DNA of 64,000 nt, taken from contig NZ_MINL01000001.1 of the NCBI RefSeq assembly GCF_001882345.1, positions 1,071,008-1,135,007 of the forward strand. Reading direction: 5' to 3'. How positions within the stretch are numbered: position 1 is the first letter of the stretch; every line of letters begins with the position of its first letter. The stretch comes from Halomonas sp. QHL1. GTDB taxonomy: Bacteria; Pseudomonadota; Gammaproteobacteria; Pseudomonadales; Halomonadaceae. Positions 39,583 to 49,359 of this stretch are shown here, in pieces. The notes below the pieces were generated by a model. That model was given only the letters and a program-made list of their open reading frames with translations, did no database searches and was not told where the DNA came from. A program made the translations under genes and the position numbers.

Positions 39583-40632
39583 ATGATTGCCTTTTTAATC
39601 AAGCGGCTGATGCACGCGATTTTGGTGATGTTTGTCATCAGCGTGCTGGCCTTCGCCATTCAGGATAACCTGGGTGACCCCGTACAGCAGATGGTTGGCC
39701 AGTCGGTGCCAGAGAGCGAGCGTGAAGAGATTCGCGAACGCTTTGGCCTCAATGACCCCTTCCTGGTGCAGTACGCTCGTTTTGCTAAAAACGCCGTACA
39801 AGGCGATTTCGGCTACTCCTACTTCTATCGCGAACCGGCGTTAGAAGTGATTGCCCGCCACTTACCCGCCACCCTGGAGCTGGTATTTGCCGCGACGTTG
39901 ATTATTGTGCTGTTTTCAGTCCCCATAGGGGTGTATAGCGCTATCAAACCGCGCTCACCGATTTCACGCCTGTTTATGGGTATATCGATTATCGGCATCT
40001 CGATTCCGGTGTTCTTGACCGCAATCGTACTGATTCAAATTTTCGCCATCGGCGTCACCGTCACGCTGTTCCCCGAAAGTACCGGCTGGGGCGCATGGCT
40101 GAACGACTTCTTCTCCACCGAAGGCAATATGCCCTCCTTCGGCCGTGGCTATGACCTCGTCAATGTGGTGGGCAACTGGGACACCAATCTGGCAACCTGG
40201 AACGGTTTGCAGCATCTAGTGCTACCGGCGGTCTCATTGGCCTCCATTATGCTACCGCTGTTTATCCGCCTGATTCGTGCCGAAATGATGGAAGTCCTGC
40301 AGTCAGAGTACGTCAAGTATGCCCGCGCGAAAGGCATCTCTATGCGCCGGGTCTATTTCGTTCACGCGCTCAAAAACACCATGCTACCGGTGATTACCGT
40401 GGGCGGCGTGCAGATCGGCACTATGGTGGCCTACACCATTTTGACCGAGACCGTTTTCCAATGGCCCGGCATGGGTTTGATGTTTTTGGATGCGATTAAC
40501 CGCGCCGATATACCGCTGATTGTGACCTACCTGATGATCGTCGGCGTTATTTTTGTAGTCACCAATACGATTGTGGATCTGATCTACGGTCTGGTGAACC
40601 CCACCGTTAAACTGACTGGGAAGCCCGCATGA
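39583..40632 (+). CDS. Peptide ABC transporter permease (DppB type)
   Basis: The inner membrane subunit (349 aa from ATG 39583; an in-frame GTG 12 bases upstream is less likely because AGGTGG spaces better to the ATG). Six helices, the first being LIKRLMHAILVMFVISVLAFA, are visible. The EAA loop that contacts the ATPases is in YVKYARAKGISMRRVYFVHALKN. It overlaps the next permease gene by four bases. Confidence 0.94.
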   Translation: MIAFLIKRLMHAILVMFVISVLAFAIQDNLGDPVQQMVGQSVPESEREEIRERFGLNDPFLVQYARFAKNAVQGDFGYSYFYREPALEVIARHLPATLELVFAATLIIVLFSVPIGVYSAIKPRSPISRLFMGISIIGISIPVFLTAIVLIQIFAIGVTVTLFPESTGWGAWLNDFFSTEGNMPSFGRGYDLVNVVGNWDTNLATWNGLQHLVLPAVSLASIMLPLFIRLIRAEMMEVLQSEYVKYARAKGISMRRVYFVHALKNTMLPVITVGGVQIGTMVAYTILTETVFQWPGMGLMFLDAINRADIPLIVTYLMIVGVIFVVTNTIVDLIYGLVNPTVKLTGKPA

Positions 40633-41585
40633 GCATCACAAACAATTCCTCCCCTGCGAGCGCTTCACCCAGCCGCTGGGAACGTCTGCGCGACTCCTAT
40701 ATCTGGTACAGCTTCAAACGCGATTATACCGCCCAGCTCTGCTTGGCCGTGTTTATTTGCATGGTCATCGCTGCCTTTGCCTCACCGCTGCTGGCGCCCA
40801 CGAATCCTTATGACCTCTCCCAGATCGATATAATGGCATCCGAGTTACCGCCCTTCTGGATTGATGGCGCCGATGACCGTTACGCCTTGGGCACCGACGC
40901 CCAGGGGCGCGATTTGTGGTCAGTTGTGCTTTATGGCACCCGTGTTTCGCTGCTGATCGGCTTCGGCGCGGTTATTTTGCAGGCTCTGCTAGGGGTCACC
41001 TTCGGCCTAATGGCGGGGTATCTGGGCGGTCGTGTTGATACTATTTTAATGCGCCTGGCGGACATTCAGCTCTCATTCTCGACGCTAATGGTCGCTATCG
41101 TAGTGGGCGCTTTGGTTAAAGCGACCATGGGCAGCGCTTTCTATAGCCAGTACGCGGTGATGATGCTGATCCTGATTATCGGCCTGGCCGAATGGCCCCA
41201 GTATGCCCGTACCGTGCGCGCCTCTGTGCTGGCAGAGAAAAACAAAGAGTACGTTGACGCCGCCCGCGTAATGGGGCTGCGCAGCAAACGGATTATGTTC
41301 CGCCACGTGCTGCCCAACACCATGTCACCGATCTTTGTTATCTCTACCGTGCAGATCGCCAACGCGATTATCTCTGAAGCGGCGCTGTCGTTTCTGGGAC
41401 TGGGAATGCCGGAAACGCACCCGTCGCTTGGCTCATTGATTAAATCAGGCTTTGACTACATCCAGTCCGGTTCCTGGTGGATCACCTTGATCCCGGGTGC
41501 AGTTCTGGTGGTGTTGGTGCTGTCGATCAATCTACTTGGCGATTGGCTGCGTGATGTCATGAACCCACGACTCTATAAAGGCTGA
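40629..41585 (+). CDS. Peptide ABC transporter permease (DppC type)
   Basis: The second membrane subunit (318 aa). A cytoplasmic N-terminus leads to the first helix (AQLCLAVFICMVIAAFASPLL), and the typical DppC segment GTDAQGRDLWSVVLYGTRVSLLIGFGAV follows. The EAA loop reads YVDAARVMGLRSKRIMFRHVLPN. The start overlaps the DppB-type stop (ATGA), and the first ATPase gene follows by seven bases. Confidence 0.95.
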   Translation: MSITNNSSPASASPSRWERLRDSYIWYSFKRDYTAQLCLAVFICMVIAAFASPLLAPTNPYDLSQIDIMASELPPFWIDGADDRYALGTDAQGRDLWSVVLYGTRVSLLIGFGAVILQALLGVTFGLMAGYLGGRVDTILMRLADIQLSFSTLMVAIVVGALVKATMGSAFYSQYAVMMLILIIGLAEWPQYARTVRASVLAEKNKEYVDAARVMGLRSKRIMFRHVLPNTMSPIFVISTVQIANAIISEAALSFLGLGMPETHPSLGSLIKSGFDYIQSGSWWITLIPGAVLVVLVLSINLLGDWLRDVMNPRLYKG

Positions 41586-41592
41586 GGACACC

Positions 41593-42609
41593 ATGGCACT
41601 ACTTGAAGTCAATAACCTCGATGTCCGTTTTGCACTGCGCCAGGGCGAAGTACACGCCCTACGCGATATTTGTTTCAGCCTTGAGCGCGGTGAGCGCTTG
41701 GGCATCGTCGGGGAATCCGGCGCAGGCAAGTCAGTTGCTGCGTTTTCGCTGCTCAACTTAATCGCCAAGCCAGGCTTTATCGCTGGTGGTACGGTGACGT
41801 TTGACGGTCAGGTGCTTAACCGCATGTCTGAGCGTGGCCTGCGTAAAGTACGCGGCAACCGCGTTTCGATGATCTTTCAAGATCCAATGATGACGCTGAA
41901 CCCGGTGCTCTCCATAGGGGAGCAGATGGTTGAGTGCTTAAAAGCGCACCGGCGCATTTCCTCTAAGGAAGCTCGCGCGATTGCCCTGGACAAACTACAG
42001 CAGGTGCAAATCCCTTCGCCGGAAACGCGTCTGGATCAGTATCCTCATGAGCTTTCAGGCGGTATGCGCCAGCGGATTATTATCGCCATCGCCCTGCTGC
42101 TTGACCCGGACATTATCATTGCCGATGAGCCCACCACGGCGCTCGACGTGACCATTCAAGCCGAGATTATGGCGCTACTGCTTGATCTCTGCGAGCAGCA
42201 CAATGTGGGGCTTATTCTGATCACCCACGACCTGGGCGTGGTCAGCCAGGTCACCCAGCGCATGCTGGTCATGTACGCGGGACGAGTCATTGAGCAGGGC
42301 CCGACGCGGGAGATTATTAACGACCCGCAGCACCCTTACACCCAGGGGTTAATCAACGCCCTGCCCCAGATGGCAACCCCCGGCGAAAAGCTCAATCAGA
42401 TTCGTGGCAGCATGCCGTCGCTCTCAAACCTGCCCAGCGGTTGCGCGTTTCATCCGCGCTGCGATTTTATCAATCGTGCCGATGGTCAGCCCCGCCCCGC
42501 CTGCACCCAGCAGGTGCCTGAGTTTGTCGAGTCCGGCAACTGCCGTGTAGCGTGTCATATGGTGGCTGAAATGCTTGAAGATCGCCGTTTGAAGGAGGAA
42601 ACCTCATGA
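41593..42609 (+). CDS. Peptide ABC transporter ATPase (DppD type)
   Basis: An ATP-binding subunit (338 aa). Walker A GESGAGKS, signature [10 protein letters not shown], Walker [13 protein letters not shown] and the H-loop ITHDLG are all intact. The C-terminal oligopeptide-transporter extension with clustered cysteines (CAFHPRCDF...CTQQ...CRVACH) is present; in this subfamily it can bind an iron-sulfur cluster. It overlaps the second ATPase gene by four bases. Confidence 0.95.
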   Translation: MALLEVNNLDVRFALRQGEVHALRDICFSLERGERLGIVGESGAGKSVAAFSLLNLIAKPGFIAGGTVTFDGQVLNRMSERGLRKVRGNRVSMIFQDPMMTLNPVLSIGEQMVECLKAHRRISSKEARAIALDKLQQVQIPSPETRLDQYPHELSGGMRQRIIIAIALLLDPDIIIADEPTTALDVTIQAEIMALLLDLCEQHNVGLILITHDLGVVSQVTQRMLVMYAGRVIEQGPTREIINDPQHPYTQGLINALPQMATPGEKLNQIRGSMPSLSNLPSGCAFHPRCDFINRADGQPRPACTQQVPEFVESGNCRVACHMVAEMLEDRRLKEETS

Positions 42610-43679
42610 GTGCGCACGCTGAGGCCATAACGGACAGCCATAATCCTACCCCCCGTCAGAACGAAGAGAGCGCTGATTCACTGCTGCAGATTCGCGATCT
42701 GAAAAAGCGCTTCTCCCTCTCTGGGGATTTCCTCGATCAGCTGCGTTTTAAAGGCGGCAAGCTGGTTCGCCACCAAGAGCATGTCCATGCCATTAATGGC
42801 GTGAATCTGGATATCAAACGCGGCGAAGCGCTGTGCGTAGTTGGCGAGTCGGGCTGCGGCAAATCCACCGTGGCGCGAACCGTCATGGGGCTGCTGACCC
42901 CAACCGAGGGTGAGATACGCTACGACGGCAACCGCATCGACAACTTGAGCTCTCGCCAACTGCTGCCGTATCGCAAGCGGATGCAGATGATTTTCCAGAA
43001 CCCTTATGCGTCGCTCAACCCGCGCATGACCATTCAACAGACCCTGGAAGAGCCGCTGCGCTTGCACCACCCTGATTGGAAACGACCGCAGATCCTCGAC
43101 AAGGTAGAAGAAGTGATGGGCTCGGTGGGCATCGACCCGGACTGGGGCAAACGCTTTGGTCACGAGTTCTCCGGCGGCCAGCGTCAGCGTATAGCCATTG
43201 CCCGCGCCCTGGCCGTTGACCCTGAGTTCATCGTTGCCGATGAGCCTATTTCCGCGCTCGACGTCTCGATTCAAGCCCAGGTACTCAACCTGCTGATGGA
43301 AGCCCAGCAAGAGCGCAACCTGACCTATCTGTTCATTACCCACGACCTAGCCGTCGTAGAGCACTTTGGCACCCGCGTGGCGGTGATGTACTTAGGCACG
43401 GTGTGTGAAATTGCCACTACCGCGACGCTATTCGATAAGCCACGCCACCCCTATACCCAGGCGCTGCTCTCGGCGATTCCACGCTTGAAGGACGACCGTC
43501 CGCAGCACATTCGTCTCACCGGCGAGGTGCCGACCCCGGTTAACCTGCCTAGCGGCTGCGTTTTCCATGGCCGCTGCCCGCATGCCAATGCACGCTGTAA
43601 GCAAGAGATCCCCGTGCTGCAAACACAGGATGACGGAACCCGCGTGGCGTGCCACGCTGTCGAAGAGGGGCGCCTATGA
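42606..43679 (+). CDS. Peptide ABC transporter ATPase (DppF type)
   Basis: The partner ATPase (357 aa), forming a heterodimer with the DppD-type subunit. Walker A GESGCGKS, signature HEFSGGQRQR, Walker B FIVADEPISALD and the H-loop ITHDLA are complete. The C-terminus again has the cysteine-rich extension (CVFHGRCPHANARC). About 50 bases separate it from the LysR gene that follows on the same strand. Confidence 0.95.
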   Translation: MSAHAEAITDSHNPTPRQNEESADSLLQIRDLKKRFSLSGDFLDQLRFKGGKLVRHQEHVHAINGVNLDIKRGEALCVVGESGCGKSTVARTVMGLLTPTEGEIRYDGNRIDNLSSRQLLPYRKRMQMIFQNPYASLNPRMTIQQTLEEPLRLHHPDWKRPQILDKVEEVMGSVGIDPDWGKRFGHEFSGGQRQRIAIARALAVDPEFIVADEPISALDVSIQAQVLNLLMEAQQERNLTYLFITHDLAVVEHFGTRVAVMYLGTVCEIATTATLFDKPRHPYTQALLSAIPRLKDDRPQHIRLTGEVPTPVNLPSGCVFHGRCPHANARCKQEIPVLQTQDDGTRVACHAVEEGRL

Positions 43680-43728
43680 AGCGGGCGTCATATTCGAAAC
43701 AGCGAACCCAGGCGCTGAGAGGTAGAGC

Positions 43729-44640
43729 ATGGAAATTCGCTGGCTAGAAGATTTTATCGCCCTGGCCAGAACGCGGCACTTCTCACGCGCAGCAGATGAT
43801 CAAAACGTTACACAGCCCACCTTCTCCCGGCGGATTAAACTGCTTGAGGAGGAGATGGGCGTAACGCTGATCAATCGTCAAACGCTGCCGCTTTCGCTCA
43901 CCCCGGCCGGGGAGGAGTTTTTGACCCTGTGCGAACAGGTGACCGAGCGAGTGCGCCTGACCCGTGACCGCGTACGCGAAATTAACGCCGGCCAGCAGCG
44001 GCGTATTATGGTCGCAGCGCCACAGAGCTTGCTGCCGCACTTTTTACCTGAATGGCTGGCGTCTACCGGGTGGCAAGATCGCGTACAGCCGTATTTGCGG
44101 GCGACTGGCTGGGTGGCCAACGACTACTTTCAAGCCTTAGCGCGCGCCGAGTGCGACCTGGCTATCTGCTACTGGCCGATTGGGCGCTGTGATCTGGATA
44201 TTGACACCAGCGCCTGCAACTATCGTGTGATTGGTCATGAAAGACTGATCCCAGTGACTGGATTAAACCCAGAGGGAGAACCGCGGGCATTGCTGCCAGG
44301 GTCGCGCCACCAGCCATTGCCTTGGCTTGCCTACCCAAAGCGTGGGTTGTTGGGGTCTGCGGTTAAAGCGCACCTAGCCAGACTCTCCCAAACTACCTAT
44401 TTAACCGCGCAGAGTGAAAACCTTTACGCGGCGGGTATTAAAGAGCTGGTGTTACTTGGTTACGGCATGAGTTGGTTACCAGAGCGCAACGTCGCTGCAG
44501 AGCTTGCCCAAGGTACACTGGTAAGAGCGGGCGATAGTCGCTGGGATGTGCCCATGGAGCTACGGCTATACCGCCATCAAAATCATCGCCACGCGGAGCT
44601 GGATAGCCTGTGGAGCGAACTTGCGCCGCCCCGTCTATGA
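43729..44640 (+). CDS. LysR-family transcriptional regulator
   Basis: A 303-residue DNA-binding regulator. The winged helix-turn-helix covers residues 1-60 (FSRAADDQNVTQPTFSRRIKLLEEEMG), and the effector domain follows. It lies between the peptide transporter operon and a prolidase gene and on the same strand. The likely role is control of peptide uptake and digestion in response to a peptide or amino acid, which is inference from position. GAGG is placed well before the ATG. Confidence 0.92.
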   Translation: MEIRWLEDFIALARTRHFSRAADDQNVTQPTFSRRIKLLEEEMGVTLINRQTLPLSLTPAGEEFLTLCEQVTERVRLTRDRVREINAGQQRRIMVAAPQSLLPHFLPEWLASTGWQDRVQPYLRATGWVANDYFQALARAECDLAICYWPIGRCDLDIDTSACNYRVIGHERLIPVTGLNPEGEPRALLPGSRHQPLPWLAYPKRGLLGSAVKAHLARLSQTTYLTAQSENLYAAGIKELVLLGYGMSWLPERNVAAELAQGTLVRAGDSRWDVPMELRLYRHQNHRHAELDSLWSELAPPRL

Positions 44641-44685
44641 ACCCGCATTTGAGAAATGCTTACTTAAGAGAGGGCACAGTTTTGT

Positions 44686-45984
44686 ATGTCAACCACCCTA
44701 TTTGACCTGCAACGTGAGCATATAGCGCACCTGCAGCGTGCTTATTCGGATATTTTGACCGACCACGGGTTTGATAGTCTGGCAATTTACAGTGGTCATA
44801 CCAGCGTACACTTTGCTGATGACCACGCGCCCCCTTTTCAAACCTACGGGCATTTCATGCACTGGGTGGGGTTAGCCGATGTGCAGCATAGCTGGTTGAT
44901 TATTCAGCCAGAAAAGCGCCCACAGCTGTACTTGTATGCGCCAGCCGATTTTTGGCACTTGCCTACTCACCTACCCGAAGAGCCCTGGGTAGCCGCGTTT
45001 GATATCCACTTCTGCAGCGAGAAAATCACCCCACCGCTTTCGGGAAATGCCGCCGTCATTGGCGATATTGACCGTCTTGCCAGCAACATCCGGCAGGCGC
45101 TAAAAGCTGAGTGTCACCCTGAGCAAATAGTGCATGCCCTTGATGAATTACGGCTGATTAAAACGCCCTATGAGATCGCCTGCATTCGTGAAGCCAACCG
45201 TTTAGCGATAGCGGGCCATCAAGCAAGCCAGGCAGCTTTTATTGGCGCATCCGGTGAGTTGGATATTCAGTTGGCTTATCTAGGGGCCAGTCGTCAGCGC
45301 GAATCAAACGTGCCTTACCAAAATATTATTGGTTTAAATGAGCATGCAGGCGTGCTGCATTATCAACACTACGACCTTAACGCGCCTAAGCAGCGCTACA
45401 GCCTGCTAGTCGATGCAGGTCGACGCTTTCGCGGTTACTGCGCCGATATCACACGTACTTATGCGGGCCCCGACGCTCCCGCAGCGTTTGGCGAACTAGT
45501 CACCGCCATGCATGGGCTGAAAGATGAGTTAGTCAAAGGCGTAGCCCCGGGGGTTAGCTTTGTGGCACTGCACGAACAGATGCACCACCACCTGGGTGAA
45601 ATATTGGTGGCTAGCGATCTGTTTAAAGGCACCGCCGAACAAGCGGTTGCCGAAGGCGTTACGCGGGCATTCTGCCCTCATGGGCTGGGGCACTCTCTTG
45701 GTCTTCAAGTGCACGATGTGGCCGGATTACGCCACCCTGATGGTACTCCCGCCCCAGCGCCAGAGCAGCACCCAGCGCTGCGACTTACACGCGCTCTTCG
45801 CCCTGGCATGGTCGTTACCATTGAGCCTGGGCTCTATTTCATTGCCATGCTTCTCGCACCACTGCGCAACACCTCACTGCCAATTAACTGGAGTTTGGTC
45901 GACCAACTCTCATCCTGCGGTGGCATTCGTATCGAAGATAATGTGGCGGTGACGGAGAGTGGTTTTGACAACCTAACACGCTGA
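44686..45984 (+). CDS. pepQ: Xaa-Pro dipeptidase (prolidase)
   Basis: PepQ (432 aa) hydrolyses dipeptides with C-terminal proline. It is an M24 'pita-bread' metalloenzyme; the metal ligands fall in LLVDAGRRFRGYCADITRTYAG (two Asp), FCPHGLGHSLGLQVHD (His), VVTIEPGLYF (Glu) and GGIRIEDNVAVT (Glu). The PepQ-specific N-terminal domain (LAIYSGHTSVHFADDHAPPF) is present. Its position after the peptide transporter suggests that imported Pro-containing peptides are its substrates. Confidence 0.94.
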   Translation: MSTTLFDLQREHIAHLQRAYSDILTDHGFDSLAIYSGHTSVHFADDHAPPFQTYGHFMHWVGLADVQHSWLIIQPEKRPQLYLYAPADFWHLPTHLPEEPWVAAFDIHFCSEKITPPLSGNAAVIGDIDRLASNIRQALKAECHPEQIVHALDELRLIKTPYEIACIREANRLAIAGHQASQAAFIGASGELDIQLAYLGASRQRESNVPYQNIIGLNEHAGVLHYQHYDLNAPKQRYSLLVDAGRRFRGYCADITRTYAGPDAPAAFGELVTAMHGLKDELVKGVAPGVSFVALHEQMHHHLGEILVASDLFKGTAEQAVAEGVTRAFCPHGLGHSLGLQVHDVAGLRHPDGTPAPAPEQHPALRLTRALRPGMVVTIEPGLYFIAMLLAPLRNTSLPINWSLVDQLSSCGGIRIEDNVAVTESGFDNLTR

Positions 45985-46019
45985 GCAATTCAGCAATGTT
46001 TTCTATTGCCTCAAACGAG

Positions 46020-46046
46020 CAACGCCCGGCACAAGGCCGGGCGTTG
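46020..46046. terminator. Strong hairpin terminator between convergent genes
   Basis: An 11-bp perfect stem CAACGCCCGGC/GCCGGGCGTTG encloses a 5-base loop. It lies 36 bases after pepQ and 57 bases after the end of the ompW gene on the other strand, so it can serve both. T runs are short. Confidence 0.8.
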
Positions 46047-46102
46047 ATTGATTACCAAGTACCAAACGGTATTGAATTAAATGGCACTTAGGCAAATAAA
46101 GC

Positions 46103-46699
46103 TTAGAAGCGGTAAGTAATACCACCGCCAACGGTGACAGGTTCGATGTCGACTTCACCACCAACATTGATATCCGAATTCACGTCAGCGTAGCTTGCGT
46201 AACCATTAAGCATGATGTTGTTGGTTACGGCCAGATCGATACCCACTTGACCGATAGCACCGTAGCTCTCTTCAATGCTCACACCACTTGGCTCGCCGGA
46301 GAAACGTGTGTAGTTAAGGCCAGCACCAACGTAGGGCTGTATACGTGAATCCAGGCCGCCCATCGGGTAGTAGTTAACCAATAGGTTAACCGGGAGGCGA
46401 TCAACACTACCTAAATCGCCACCAGTAGCGGTGCTGATATCGTGCTCAAATTTCTCTGAGCTATTCAGTTCAACGCCAACCTTGTCGGTAAACAGGTAGC
46501 CAGCACCGAAAGTGAATCCCCGTGCATCATCTACACTGAGTTGATCACCAGCCACGTCACCATTACCTGAACCCGTGTCCGTTTGGGCAACGCCGCCACG
46601 AACGAATACGTCACCAGCGTTATAAGCGAGTGCCGCTTGGCTTGCCAGTGCGAAACTAGCGGTGATAACAGCGGCAGAAATCAGTTTCATATTACTCAT
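46103..46699 (-). CDS. ompW: OmpW-family outer membrane protein
   Basis: A small eight-stranded beta-barrel (198 aa precursor from ATG 46699, which has AGAGG nine bases upstream; other ATGs lie just before it). The signal peptide ends at AALA. Alternating strands and the final GGGITYRF, ending in Phe, fit an OmpW porin; DVFVRGGVAQTDTGSG near the N-terminus matches the family. OmpW proteins are thought to pass small hydrophobic compounds and change with salt and oxygen. The gene is probably transcribed alone. Confidence 0.88.
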   Translation of the reverse strand: MSNMKLISAAVITASFALASQAALAYNAGDVFVRGGVAQTDTGSGNGDVAGDQLSVDDARGFTFGAGYLFTDKVGVELNSSEKFEHDISTATGGDLGSVDRLPVNLLVNYYPMGGLDSRIQPYVGAGLNYTRFSGEPSGVSIEESYGAIGQVGIDLAVTNNIMLNGYASYADVNSDINVGGEVDIEPVTVGGGITYRF

Positions 46700-47314
46700 C
46701 AGGGTCATCCTCTGTATGCAGCGCAGTTCCTTGCGCTTGGGATTGCGGTAGTTGCTATCCAACTTTCCTGTACAGAGCTTAGTATACGAACACTGTTTCC
46801 AAATTGCTTGTAAAATATTGTTATAAGAAACTATCCCCCTGATAGTTTTTCTATACATGCAATTCAGACATAAAATCCAGGCTTAAAAAAAGGCCCCCCG
46901 AAGGGGACCCAGGTGGAGCACGCCAGCTCACTCGGTTTATCACTACTAGATGGTAGCGACATGAATGAAGAAGGGAGAGAAGCTTTACGTCGTAAGTTAG
47001 ATCCTGGACCTAGCCACTCTATTCACTCATCCTTTGCCATATACTGCGATCTGCGTGCCATTTTTTTAAAAATCTATAAAAAACAAAATTTTATACAAAA
47101 ATTACTTATTTAGTATCAACTCCCAACGCACTGCAACATATAAAATGCACCAGCATTGCGCGCTGTGAAGCTTTTTTGCATCACAAAGTATCAATATAGC
47201 CATGGCCATTAAGGGCGGCCCATCCCCCTTGGCCTGGAGGGTGGCCCTCACGTACACTTGTTTGAATCCATTTATCCTTTCATAACCCCGCTTCCGACAA
47301 GCCGAGGCTCTCCC
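46700..47314. other. Long gap with an orphan terminator
   Basis: About 615 bases separate ompW from the MoxR gene. The left part is the ompW leader. At 46885-46909 there is a terminator that no annotated gene uses. The stretch 47040-47110 is very A/T-rich. A 66-codon frame at 46913-47113 exists but I could not support it. The right part is the leader of the MoxR gene. Confidence 0.55.
46885..46909 (-). terminator. Orphan Rho-independent terminator
   Basis: On the minus strand the sequence GGTCCCC-TTCG-GGGGGCC forms a 7-bp stem with one G-U pair and a TTCG loop, followed by seven T residues. The G-U pair exists only on the minus strand (the plus strand would have a mismatch), so it is directional. 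There is no coding gene upstream of it on that strand for at least several hundred bases. Confidence 0.85.
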
Positions 47315-48169
47315 ATGGCGTTTGATTCCACTTCTTCCTATATCGCAACCGATGCGCTTAAGCAGGCGGTGAATGCTGCCGTGGTGCTTGAGCGGCCGCT
47401 ATTGATCAAGGGCGAGCCGGGCACCGGCAAAACCCTGCTGGCTGAAGAGTTGGCCGAGTCTCTCGATACTCAGTTGATTACCTGGCATATCAAATCCAGC
47501 ACCAAGGCGGCCCAGGGTTTATACGAGTACGATGCCGTCAGCCGCCTGCGTGACTCTCAGCTTGGCGTTGAAGGCGTAGAGAACGTTGCCAACTACATCA
47601 AGCCCGGCAAGCTTTGGGAAGCCTTTACCGCCAATCAACGGGTGGTGCTACTGATCGACGAGATCGATAAGGCCGATATCGAATTCCCCAACGACCTGCT
47701 ACAAGAGCTGGATCGTATGGAGTTTCACGTTTATGAGACCGGTGAGACCATTCGCGCTGAACAGCGCCCGATTATCATCATCACCTCAAACAACGAAAAA
47801 GAGCTGCCGGATGCCTTTCTGCGTCGCTGTTTTTTCCACTACATCGAATTCCCCGACCGCGAGACCATGCAGGCGATTGTCGATGTGCACTTTCCGGCGA
47901 TTGCGCCCAAGCTGGTCAGCGAAGCTCTAGAGGTGTTTTTTGAGCTACGTAAAGCGCCAGGCCTGAAGAAAAAGCCTTCCACGTCAGAACTAGTCGATTG
48001 GCTCAAGCTACTGATGGCTGACAATATTGCTCAAGAGGCGCTCTATAACCGTGACCCGGCCAAAGCGCTGCCGCCCATGGCCGGCGCCTTGGTCAAAAAC
48101 GAGCAGGACACCCAACTGCTGGAACGCCTGGCGTTTATGATTCGTCGCCAGAAAGGCACAGGCCGCTAA
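47315..48169 (+). CDS. MoxR-family AAA+ ATPase
   Basis: An AAA+ ATPase (284 aa from the ATG at 47315, with GAGG ten bases upstream; an in-frame start at 47258 would add 19 residues). Walker A GEPGTGKT, Walker B VVLLIDEIDKAD, sensor 1 TSNNEKELPDAF and the arginine region LRRCFF are present. MoxR ATPases act as chaperones that help load metals or activate partner proteins together with a VWA protein, here encoded three bases downstream. The client is unknown. Confidence 0.93.
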   Translation: MAFDSTSSYIATDALKQAVNAAVVLERPLLIKGEPGTGKTLLAEELAESLDTQLITWHIKSSTKAAQGLYEYDAVSRLRDSQLGVEGVENVANYIKPGKLWEAFTANQRVVLLIDEIDKADIEFPNDLLQELDRMEFHVYETGETIRAEQRPIIIITSNNEKELPDAFLRRCFFHYIEFPDRETMQAIVDVHFPAIAPKLVSEALEVFFELRKAPGLKKKPSTSELVDWLKLLMADNIAQEALYNRDPAKALPPMAGALVKNEQDTQLLERLAFMIRRQKGTGR

Positions 48170-48172
48170 GCC

Positions 48173-49354
48173 ATGTTTATTGGCCTATTTGAAACACTAA
48201 AACGTGCGGGCGTTCCGGTATCGCTACGCGAGCTGCTGGATCTTCACTCCGTGGTGGAACGCGGTGTTGTGTTCGCAGACATGGAGGCCTTCTATAAGGT
48301 GGCCCGCACGGTGATGGTCAAAGACGAGCGCCACTTTGACCGCTTTGATCGCGCCTTCGCCGCCTGGTTTAAAGGCCTTGAGGACATGGACGCCGCCATT
48401 GAGGCGCTGATCCCCGATGAGTGGCTGCGCCGGGAGTTTGAGAAGCAGCTAACGGAAGAAGAGAAAGCCAAAATCGAATCCCTGGGTGGCCTCGAAGAGC
48501 TCATTGAGACGTTCAAAAAACGCCTGGAGGAGCAAAAAGAGCGCCACGCGGGGGGCAACAAGTGGATCGGTACCGGCGGCACCAGCCCCTTTGGCGCCTA
48601 CGGCTACAACCCGGAAGGCATTCGCATTGGTCAGGATGGCTCTCGTCACCGCCGTGCCACCAAGGTCTGGGACGAGCGGCGCTTCCGTGATTACGATGAT
48701 TCCCTGGAGTTAGGCACGCGCAATATCAAAATGGCGCTACGCCGCCTGCGCAAGTTTGCCCGCCAAGGGGCATTAGATGAGTTTGACGTGGATAGCACCA
48801 TCCGTGAAACCGCCAAGGACGCCGGGCTACTCAACGTGCAGATGCGCCCAGAGCGCCATAACGCGGTGAAGGTGCTGCTGTTTTTGGATGTGGGCGGCTC
48901 GATGGATGACCATATACGCGTCTGCGAAGAGCTTTTTTCTGCCGCCCGCTCAGAGTTCAAGCATCTGGAGCACTACTACTTCCATAACTGCCTTTACGAA
49001 GGAGTTTGGCGAAACAATATTCGTCGGGGTAACGAGCGGATCCCGACCATGGATGTTTTGCACACCTACGGTGCGGATTACCAAGTCGTGATTGTCGGTG
49101 ACGCGGCCATGTCTCCCTATGAGGTCACCCACCCCGGCGGCAGCGTCGAGCACTTCAACGACGAAGCGGGCGGCGTTTGGCTTAAGCGTTTATGCGAAAC
49201 GTTTCCCCGCCTAGCGTGGCTTAACCCGATGCCGCCCCGAGCCTGGGAGTACACCTACTCGACTACGCTCATTCGCGAGATTATCGAAGACCGTATGTAC
49301 CCCATGACCATGGAGGGCCTGGAAACCGCCATGCGCGAGCTAGCAAAGAAGTAG
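48173..49354 (+). CDS. VWA (CoxE-like) protein, partner of the MoxR ATPase
   Basis: A 393-residue cytoplasmic protein. The N-terminal two thirds are charged and helical (EKQLTEEEKAKIESLGGLEELIETFKKRL); the C-terminal part is a von Willebrand A domain with VLLFLDVGGSMDDH. The metal-ion-dependent adhesion site is normally DxSxS; here the first serine is glycine (DVGGS). The pair MoxR-VWA is a common two-gene module in proteobacteria, and the spacing of three bases indicates one transcript. Confidence 0.92.
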   Translation: MFIGLFETLKRAGVPVSLRELLDLHSVVERGVVFADMEAFYKVARTVMVKDERHFDRFDRAFAAWFKGLEDMDAAIEALIPDEWLRREFEKQLTEEEKAKIESLGGLEELIETFKKRLEEQKERHAGGNKWIGTGGTSPFGAYGYNPEGIRIGQDGSRHRRATKVWDERRFRDYDDSLELGTRNIKMALRRLRKFARQGALDEFDVDSTIRETAKDAGLLNVQMRPERHNAVKVLLFLDVGGSMDDHIRVCEELFSAARSEFKHLEHYYFHNCLYEGVWRNNIRRGNERIPTMDVLHTYGADYQVVIVGDAAMSPYEVTHPGGSVEHFNDEAGGVWLKRLCETFPRLAWLNPMPPRAWEYTYSTTLIREIIEDRMYPMTMEGLETAMRELAKK

Positions 49355-49359
49355 CTTAC

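Noticed and set aside
46913..47113. A 66-codon frame in the gap before the MoxR gene
   Set aside because: It starts with GTG without a good ribosome binding site, its second half runs through A/T-rich non-coding DNA, and I recognise no product.
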